Of a DNA stretch of 64,000 nt, positions 56,757 to 64,000 are shown piece by piece. Where the stretch lies: NCBI GenBank assembly GCA_023053545.1, contig JAKZAN010000004.1, forward strand, positions 8,742,001-8,806,000, given 5' to 3'. Position 1 is the stretch's first letter. Each line of letters begins with the position of its first letter. Under the pieces are notes generated by a model. It made no database searches and had not been told where the DNA came from. It saw nothing but the letters and a program-made list of their open reading frames with translations. The stretch comes from Lepidurus packardi (taxonomy: Eukaryota; Arthropoda; Branchiopoda; Notostraca; Triopsidae). The position numbers and the translations under genes are program-made.

Positions 56757-59097
56757 ATGGAGGAGAAAAGCGAAAACCGCTGGAGTAATTTCAAACACCA
56801 TTTCCGAATCAACCGTAACTTAGTGCCGTTAAAACTAGTCATGTTTCTATACTACGGCGGTAAGTATTCAATATCCTAAAAATTACATTATAGTGTTCTG
56901 TTTTAATGAATTTATTCTATAATTACCTAGCTGCTACTGCCTTTTTACCCTATACTACTGTACACATGTTACAAGTGGGTCTTACTATCGAAGAAATAGC
57001 TATTATCTATGCTGTGTTGCCTTTTACAGTATTTGTAGGACCTCCTATCGCAGGTATTACTATTAAAACGTGCAATACCCGTTTGCGATCTAAGATTACT
57101 CTTATAATCATTGCTAATCCAAAACCAGGATTTATTGCGGACAAGATTGGCAACTACAAGGTAGTCCTCATGTGTTCTATAGCGTTGTGCGGCATTTTCC
57201 ACACAATGCTCATCCTGGTGGACGCTCGAGGCGAGGTTATTACCGTCCTCAACGATACTGACGACGCAACATGGCTGTTGGTCAATTCCAGCGGAAGCTA
57301 TTTAGGCTGGCCTCATTGCACAAACGAAACGTGCTTACCTTGGGACGATCAAAGCTTAGAGCTCTCCTTCACCCTTACACCGGCCGACTGCGACATCTAT
57401 TGTAGTAGTAATGATATCAGCCCTGTCTTCCAAATGATGGAAAAGGATCTCAGCATCTCAATCCCCTTCAACAATACCTTAAACTGGGAAGGTGAAGCCA
57501 CTTTATTAACCAATGTCGACGGTTGCGAAGCCCAACTGTCGCATATTTACCACGAAAACAAAGAGTACTATGCGGTGACGTCACCAGAGTGTGTCCTTAC
57601 TTGCCCCATCGCTTGGCGGAGTGTGTGTCGTGGTCTCAATGAGTCGGAGATCCTGAACCGGACTACCCTAGTGACTTTCGATCACGCCAAGCACCAAATC
57701 GGCTTTTGGAGCTACTTTGTCACCCGTATTTTCGCTGCTGCTTTCTTGGGCATTTCCTTTACGATGCTGGATTCCACCACCGTTTGCCTGGTCAAAAAAC
57801 ATAAAGGCGAGCTGGGTAAACAGCGAGCGTTCGCTATCGTAGGGTCATCCATCACGTCACCCATGGCAGGATTATTAGTAGATTGGCTTAGTACAAGCGG
57901 AGGTGATACTTTTATACCTATGATTTAAGGAACTCAACATGATTTTTGTATTGTTTAGGTAAACCTACATACGACGTCACGTTTTACTTCGCGGACGTCT
58001 TATTTTTTCTAACCTTACTTCTGGTGCTTATGTTCGAGGTGGAAACTGATAAAGCGTCTGGTCCCATCAGGAAAAGTATTGGCCAACTGATTCGATTCGG
58101 TGATGTGGATGTCTACATTGTTGCCATGTTCTTCTTGGGCAGTATGTGGGGATTCCTGGAATCTTACTTGTTCATTTACTTGATCGAACTATCGGCCCCC
58201 GGTTACCTCCTCGGTTTGTTGCTCACATTATCTTTTTAAAGTTCATTTAAACTGGTATCAACTAAGCTTTGTTAACTTAAAACGCAGGACTGACTGTAAC
58301 GGTGGGATCCTTGATCGGCGTTCCTTTCTTATACATGGCTGACGGGGCAATCCGTCGGGTGGGCGAGGTGAACATGCTTTGCCTAGCATTCCTTACCTAC
58401 TCCGTCCGTCTCATTGGCTACTCTTTAATTCGGTAACTCTTTGAACTTTGCTCGCTCTTTTCTATCGAGATCACATGGATCAAAACTGAGACCAAGTCAA
58501 CTAAATTCTCCGATATTTAACAGTAATCCTTGGCTTGCTATGGTTTTCGAAGCCATGGAAGCTGTAACGATTCATCTAATGGGCGTGGCTTCCACTTCCT
58601 ACAATACCAAAGCCGCTCCCCCTGGTCTACTGGCCACTTTGAATGGATTAGTGGGCGCTTCTCATTACTCCTTAGGTTCATAAGCTGAAACAAATTACAT
58701 TTTTATTCAGTTTCAAGTTTAATTAACTGGAAAGCTTTATCTTTACCATTGTTTTAAAGGACGTGGATCTGGGAGTTTTGTTGGAGGGACTTTGATGGCC
58801 TTTTATGGAACCCGAGTCACGTACCAAATCTTAGGGATCACTTCAGGTGCTTTTGCTGTAATCTACTTCATTTTGTACCGGTGCATTTTGGTGAAGATTG
58901 AGCGACGTCGCTTGGAAACTCGAAAAAGTACAAGAAAAACTATAAAAAAAATCTCTGTACGTAGCGAAATCTTTTCCATTTTCACAGATCAAGAAACCCT
59001 GCAGGAATTGATGAGCAAAAACGATACAGCCCATCATCCTATGTTAGCTCGTGCAATAAATGAAGACGCATTGTTTGCCAGGCGAATGAGCTCTTGA
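56757..59097 (+). CDS. MFSD6-like major facilitator superfamily transporter, copy A
   Basis: Seven exons: 56757-56859, 56931-57053, 57129-57902, 57959-58213, 58288-58432, 58524-58675, 58760-59097 (TGA at 59095-59097); phases close to 629 aa. The first exon has a short cytosolic N-terminus and begins helix 1 (LVPLKLVMFLYYGG). Exon 2 holds AATAFLPYTTVHMLQVGLTI and VLPFTVFVGPPIAG; the next exon starts with a GFIADKIGN (MFS loop 2-3) motif. A large Cys-rich extracellular loop with several N-x-S/T sites (NDT, NSS, NET, NNT, NES, NRT) follows, then GELGKQRAFAIVGSSITSPM, the pattern seen in MFSD6-type proteins. Further helices end in a Lys-rich cytosolic tail. Substrate unknown. The start is in good Kozak context (caccATGg). 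Copy B lies 1.7 kb downstream. Confidence 0.88.
57054..57128 (+). other. 75-nt stop-free intron of MFSD6-like copy A
   Basis: Donor gcag|gtatta, acceptor ccaaaaccag. Length is a multiple of three with no in-frame stop, so retention would insert 25 residues between the GPPIAG and GFIADK motifs. Splicing is inferred because removal restores the family motif and matches copy B. Confidence 0.8.
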
Positions 59098-60772
59098 AGT
59101 CTCCTGCTCCCGCATTATTTAAACCTTGTGAAATTAACTAAAAAAAAAGAATAAAACGAAAGTTCTGTCCGTCTTCCTCACGTACCAAAAGAAGAACGAT
59201 TACGTTGTAGGTTTAGCTTTAGCATTGATTTTGAAATACAAACATGTTACCCGACTAATTTACCCAATTGCTTAAAACAACGGATACTGTATTTAACCAA
59301 CTTATTCTAAGCATAGTATTTCGCGAAGACTATAACTTCCTAAAGATATGAAGATGATTCTACTCAGCATAAGCGCTTTTCATTTTGTAAAAGATTTACT
59401 ATAATTACTTTTGAAATTTTAACTGTTTACGCAAGTTTTAGTCAACCACGATTTATAACTTCAGAGTTTTTTTCTACAAAATACCTCCATGAGAATGCTG
59501 CAGGTTATTTATGGTAATTTTATTTCATTTGTAGCCGTAATTTTAACATAACTTACTGTAATGTTAAAATCTCTATAACTGTTACTATACATACTTATTG
59601 TAGCTTTAAAAGGTTTTATTTGAAGTACAGAGTTGCATTGGCAGTCGATACATTTTAAAGCACAAATAATAAATTTTAAAGCATTTTAACAGACTGTAAA
59701 TGAAAATGAAATGTTGTGACTATCCGCGGATTGTTGGGGCGACAAAGACAAAAATTTGAACCTAAGTCAGGGATGTTGCTAAGGCAACCCTTCCCTTTGG
59801 CAGACGGAGACGGTTGGAAACTAGACAAAAGTATTTAGCCGTCCAAAAATATTTTTTCGCAACAAAACTATCTTGTTGTTCCTCCAAGACGTTAAATTTT
59901 GCGTGTTAAGCGGTTTTTGTTTCGTGTTAAAAGGAAACAAATGTATGGAATTGCACAGCGTTTTGTCCGGGCCATTCTGTGTTACACAGGTCAGGCACTC
60001 GAGAATTTCACAATTTTTGTGTTGACTGCTACCCAGAATTGGTTATTGAGTGGCAAGTAAGCTAAGGCCCTTAAAACTTTCATTGTTGAAATATTTACCC
60101 CTATAAGAAATAGAAAGGGGACTTGTGCCTTGAAAGCTTGTGAAATGTATGCTTTGTATTTATAGCTCGCATTGTTTGTAAACATGAGTGTAGCTTGTCC
60201 AGCGGAGTTAACGGAACATCGCAGAAAGCCAGTCCAACCGAATGCAAACCCACATTTGAAAGAGAGCAAAAAGCCTTGCATTGTATAACTTTCTAAGATA
60301 TATCCCTAATTCATCTCGATTCTCAAAGACGATCTCATTCGCTTCTTTCTTGTAATACTTATCGCTTCTTTGTTGCATTAATACCTTCGCTTTTGATCTC
60401 AACCACAAGTCGTTGGCTAGCATAATACAAGGTTGAACCTACATATTGAATGTTTCAGAATTGGAAGAATGGACGCTTGAGCAATACCCGCAACTCAAGA
60501 CGTGACGGCTGGTTACAAAAACTGTGTCTGCATATTCATATGTACCATATCTCTAGAACCGAAGAGAACAGAAAGGAAAAAGAAGGGGTTCTTCCATCTT
60601 CACTGTATTCCACAGAGTGTACAATAAAAGGTGCCATAAAGCTCAACTTGACGCAGTCAAGTAACTCACTCTCGTGTTTGGAGTTAAAGGGATTTCTCAT
60701 ATTTAATTCTGCGTTCATTCAAGGGAACTAATCAAGTTTGGCTGGTTCAAACTACTAAAGAATCCCCTCAAC
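59098..60772. other. intergenic between the two MFSD6-like paralogues
   Basis: Copy A 3' UTR with AATAAA at 59150-59155, then AT-rich DNA. Two overlapping minus-strand ORFs (60208-60423 and 59991-60281) look somewhat protein-like but overlap in different frames and lack a domain; see rejected list. Confidence 0.55.
59150..59155 (+). terminator. polyadenylation signal of MFSD6-like copy A
   Basis: AATAAA 53 nt after the stop codon. Confidence 0.65.
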
Positions 60773-63561
60773 ATGGCTAAACCTACGAAAAAACCACCCA
60801 CCGCACCCGAGCCTGCTGCCGTACCTCTTACTATGGAACTGGGGAAAAAGATTGGCATCCGGAATACTGTCTTGAAGAAATATTTCAAGATCAACCGTGC
60901 TCTTGTACCTCTTAAAATAGTGATGTTCCTCTTCTATGGAGGTAAAGCTCACGTGTTTTAATTGATTTAGATGTACCGTCCTGTCTAAAACAAACAAGTT
61001 CCCCAGCGAAGTTAATAACTCGAAGCCGGAGTAACTCTTCAAAACCCGGTCAGGGGTATCACCCGTTCTGTTTATTTTTCATTATTGTGAGTACGCAGCA
61101 CATGGGCAGGGCAGACCGAAGTAGCAGAGTTTACAAGTTCCCAATTGACATTATGAGAATCATCGGTAGCTTTGATTTTGGACGGGATGAGTACCTTACG
61201 AAAGAAACTTGCTCATCATTGTTTAATACAGTTCATTTTAGCTTCAACAGCTTTTTTACCGTACACTACGGTACATATGATGCAAACGGGACTAACTATC
61301 GAAGAAGTGGCTATTATTTATGCTGTACTGCCCTTTATGGTATTCGTGGGTCCCCCTCTTGCTGGTAAACGTGAAAGATTTCCTCAAATAATCCAGAACT
61401 GCAAACTGATTATTATTATTATTATTTCTCTAGGTTTTGTGGCAGACAAACTAGGTAACTTCAAGGTGGTACTCATCATTTCCCTAGTTCTGTCTGGCAT
61501 ATTCCACACAGCGCTTCTATGGGTTGACGCTAGAGGGGAGATAATTACCACAACTGTCACCCAAGACAACGAAAATGTGACCTACTTGTGGCTAAATTCC
61601 TCTGGAGCCTTCTTAGGTTGGCAGCCCTGTGCAAAAAATCACAACTGCCTGCCTTGGAATACTACCAGCATTTCTACCACCTTCGGTTTCGACCTGAACA
61701 CGTGCAAAGTCTTGTGCAACAAACGCTATGCCGTCTTGGACTTTGCTAATGAAGACTTGAGCCACAATGTCCAAGTTCCTTTAAACAGATCCTTTAGTTG
61801 GGAAGCCCAAGCTACTTTGCTACCCAATTTTACAGAATTTTGCCAAGCAAAACTCTCGCAAATTTTCCACGAAGGTTTTATCTATGAAAAAGTGATGACG
61901 ACGTCTTCCCAATGTTCAATACAGTGCCTGGTACCCAGGACTAGTTCGCTTTGTAGTGACGAATTCGTTTTGTCGAGCGGACACCACAGTAATTTGAACC
62001 AAACACGGACCGAGGTGACAGTGGAGTTTGATCATGTTAAACATCGGTGGGGTTTCTGTGTTTACTTTATCGAACGTATTTTCGCCACCATTTTCTTGAC
62101 TATTTGCTTTACCATGCTGGATTCCGCTACAGTGTACTTGGTCCAAAAGCACGACGGGGATTTGGGAAAACAACGTGCGTTTGCGATTGTAGGAGCCAGT
62201 ATTGCCTCGCCCATTGCTGGCATGTTAGTTGATACTTATTCTACTGATCCAAGTATGTTCCAGAATAAAACATTGGATTATAAAGTTTTATGGTGCGTAT
62301 TTACCAGGTAAACCGTTCTATGACGTTACGTTTTACTTTGCGAACGCTTTATTCGCCCTGACGGTCATTTTCGTATTCTTTTTTGATGCCGCAGCAGAGA
62401 AAAGCGAAGAACCCATGAAGGAGAACTTAATTAAACTAGCTAAGTATCTAGATGTGGATATTTACATAGTGGTAATGCTACTCCTGGGTACCATGTGGGG
62501 TTTCTTGGAATCCTACATCTTTATCTACTTGAGTGAACTCTCGGCGCCTCCCTACATTTTAGGTATTTCCTTTAAGTCTTAATTTCCTTACCTATATTAA
62601 TTAAGTAATTATAGTATATTAACTAATTTTCTTACCTAAAAAAGATAAAATTTTATTATTAATGACTCTTAATTCCTCGTTTCGTTTTACTTCTTTTTAT
62701 TTCCTAATAATTTCTGTAAATTCAGGATTTTAATAGATTCTTCGAAGAAACTTACGGTTCCTAATTCCGCGCTTTTCATTTTCAGGTTTGACGGTAACCG
62801 TAGGCTCGGTAGTCGGGGTACCTGTGTTGTACTGGGCGGATTTTTTGGTCGAAAAAATTGGGCAAGTGAATATGCTCATCATTGCCTTTTTTACATACGC
62901 AGTCCGACTTATAGGTTACTCACTCATCAAGTAAATTTAACTGACGTTAATTAATGGCTTTGACATAAGTTATGTTTGTCTTTAGCAATTATTGGCTAGC
63001 TTTGCTCTTTGAAGCAATGGAAGCAGTGACCGTCCATCTGGTGGGAGTAGCTTCAACTTCATATAATGCGGATGCAGCCCCTTCAGGGTTACTGGCTACC
63101 CTTAATGGCGTCGTTGGCGCTGCCCATTACTCTTTAGGTTAGATTTTCTTTTAAAGGTACACTTTTAAAGAATATGGTTTTTAAGTGGGGTTTCGAATCA
63201 ATGGCAATAGGTCGTGGGTCAGGGAGTTTTGTTGGAGGAACGCTCATGTCCTACTTTGGAACGCGTACCACTTTCCAAATACTTGGTATTGCCTCAATAG
63301 CATTCGGTGTGGTGTATGGGGTCATCTACCACTGTTTCTTAGCCAAACTCGAAACAGAGCGCTTAGAAAACCGGCAAGGTAACACGTACCTAAACTAATT
63401 GGGTACTTTCCTTTTCTAACAAAGACAACTCTTCCGCAGAGGAAGAAATACAAGAAACAGAGCGTATGAGCGATTTATCCCGCCGATCGTCCCGGTCTTC
63501 TCGAACTTCACTTCACCATCCTTTCACGGATCCTATGTTGGCTCGTCGTATGAGTTTCTAA
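60773..63561 (+). CDS. MFSD6-like major facilitator superfamily transporter, copy B
   Basis: Eight exons: 60773-60941, 61242-61364, 61434-62252, 62308-62562, 62786-62930, 62986-63137, 63211-63378, 63440-63561 (TAA at 63559-63561); phases close to 650 aa. Same motif order as copy A: ALVPLKIVMFLFYGG, STAFLPYTTVHMMQTGLTIE, VFVGPPLAGFVADKLGNFK, Cys-rich glycosylatable loop, GDLGKQRAFAIVGASIASPI. Exons 2, 4, 5 and 6 have exactly the lengths of copy A (123, 255, 145, 152 nt). The N-terminus is longer and Pro/Lys-rich, starting MAKPTKKPPTAPEPAA. The tail is split by an extra intron (63379-63439) and ends in a Ser/Arg-rich stretch and PMLARRMSF, echoing PMLARA...RRMSS of copy A. A membrane transporter of unknown substrate; a clear tandem duplicate. 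Confidence 0.88.
61365..61433 (+). other. 69-nt stop-free intron of MFSD6-like copy B with (TTA)n
   Basis: Donor gctg|gtaaac, acceptor tttctctag. Length is a multiple of three and stop-free; the TTA repeat at 61410-61426 would encode poly-Ile if retained. Same position as the copy A intron 57054-57128. Confidence 0.8.
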
Positions 63562-64000
63562 ATGTGTTTCATATCTGCCTTTGAATATAGCAACCACTGA
63601 ATATCAAAAGAGTGAACCCGTAAGGACGGATAATTTGTACAGACCGTTGTGGGCAATACCATAAGTCCCTATATGCGTCACAGTTGCTATAAGGAACTAG
63701 GAAAAAAGACTGCTGAATTCATTATAACTTTGGAAACTTCAAAAGGTGAAAGGAGAATTTAGATGGCGAAATACGACCAAGAAAAACGAGACAATTACAG
63801 TATGGAACGGAACGGGGAAGTAGGAAACTTCCTTCGACCTCGACTTGCTTTCGACTTAATCGAAGAAACCTTAGTCAATTTCCTGCTATAAAAGCTGCAG
63901 CAACCTTAACTCGGCCCATTAAAAGAAGCTGAGTGGTGTGATACGTTTCAAACTACGATTCTATCAAGTTAAGGTTTAAGTCGGCGAAGTGTGGCAAAAA
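63562..64000. other. 3' flank of MFSD6-like copy B, with a 42-aa ORF
   Basis: Contains a short ORF 63763-63891 (MAKYDQEKRDNYSMERNGEV...) of balanced composition and no known domain. No AATAAA seen. The last 100 bases contain cgtttcaaactac, similar to the ggttcaaactac upstream of the copy B start, so a third paralogue may begin beyond the window. Speculative. Confidence 0.3.

Noticed and set aside
59991..60423. Two overlapping minus-strand ORFs that could be one frameshifted gene
   Set aside because: Composition is fairly protein-like, but no domain, no splice pair that merges the frames, and AT-rich DNA makes chance ORFs of this size common.
1..64000. CRISPR arrays, rRNA genes, complete transposons with transposase or reverse transcriptase, viral genes
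   Set aside because: None seen: no regularly spaced exact repeats with unique spacers, no rRNA-like conserved tracts, and no ORF with transposase, integrase or reverse-transcriptase motifs.

Overview
This is an animal nuclear genome window, almost certainly from an arthropod. All recognisable genes have GT..AG introns, and the largest is the arthropod Rac exchange factor still life (sif, orthologue of vertebrate TIAM1/2). Its exon-encoded segments agree closely with what I know of the Drosophila protein. The other genes (a midkine/pleiotrophin protein, a multi-repeat beta-thymosin, RpL27A) fit the same assignment. A RAP1/TERF2IP-like telomere protein, which Drosophila lacks, suggests the species is not a fly. 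I cannot name the class or species.

Layout. (1) 669-28299, plus strand: sif, entered from within its EVH1/WH1 domain (the first exons lie upstream of the window). It has 22 coding exons whose phases join without a break over about 2,030 codons: EVH1 tail, long Ser/Gln-rich exon, two conserved linker exons, PH, Ras-binding domain, PDZ, DH, C-terminal PH and tail. An 11 kb intron (4916-16146) holds repeats, a 66-bp palindrome and a possible small gene on the opposite strand. A 644-codon open exon at 16147-18078 looks like an alternative first exon for a short isoform without EVH1. The introns on both sides of the first PH exon carry six copies of an undescribed repeat. (2) 28300-38983: about 10.7 kb without a confident gene, with inverted and direct repeats and one TATA-preceded short ORF. 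(3) 38984-40112, plus: a secreted midkine/pleiotrophin-family protein. (4) 41244-49535, minus strand, three genes in a row (transcription order: beta-thymosin, RAP1-like, RpL27A). (5) 49536-56756: about 7 kb with no confident gene. (6) 56757-63561, plus: two tandem MFSD6-like transporter paralogues with nearly the same exon structure.

Main result of the hunt: the RAP1-like gene (42588-46921, 15 exons, 1,066 aa in frame). It encodes three tandem BRCT-type modules, the second half of each on an exon of exactly 161 nt with the same phase, followed by two RAP1-type Myb domains. This is an expanded layout compared with the single BRCT plus single Myb of vertebrate RAP1. Other points of interest are a five-repeat beta-thymosin built from four frame-neutral 114-nt exons, a matching stop-free intron of a multiple of three nucleotides in both MFSD6 paralogues, and the repeat family in the sif introns.

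Exon coordinates were read by eye from splice consensus and codon phase. The phase bookkeeping closes for every multi-exon gene listed, but no transcript data or database search was available.
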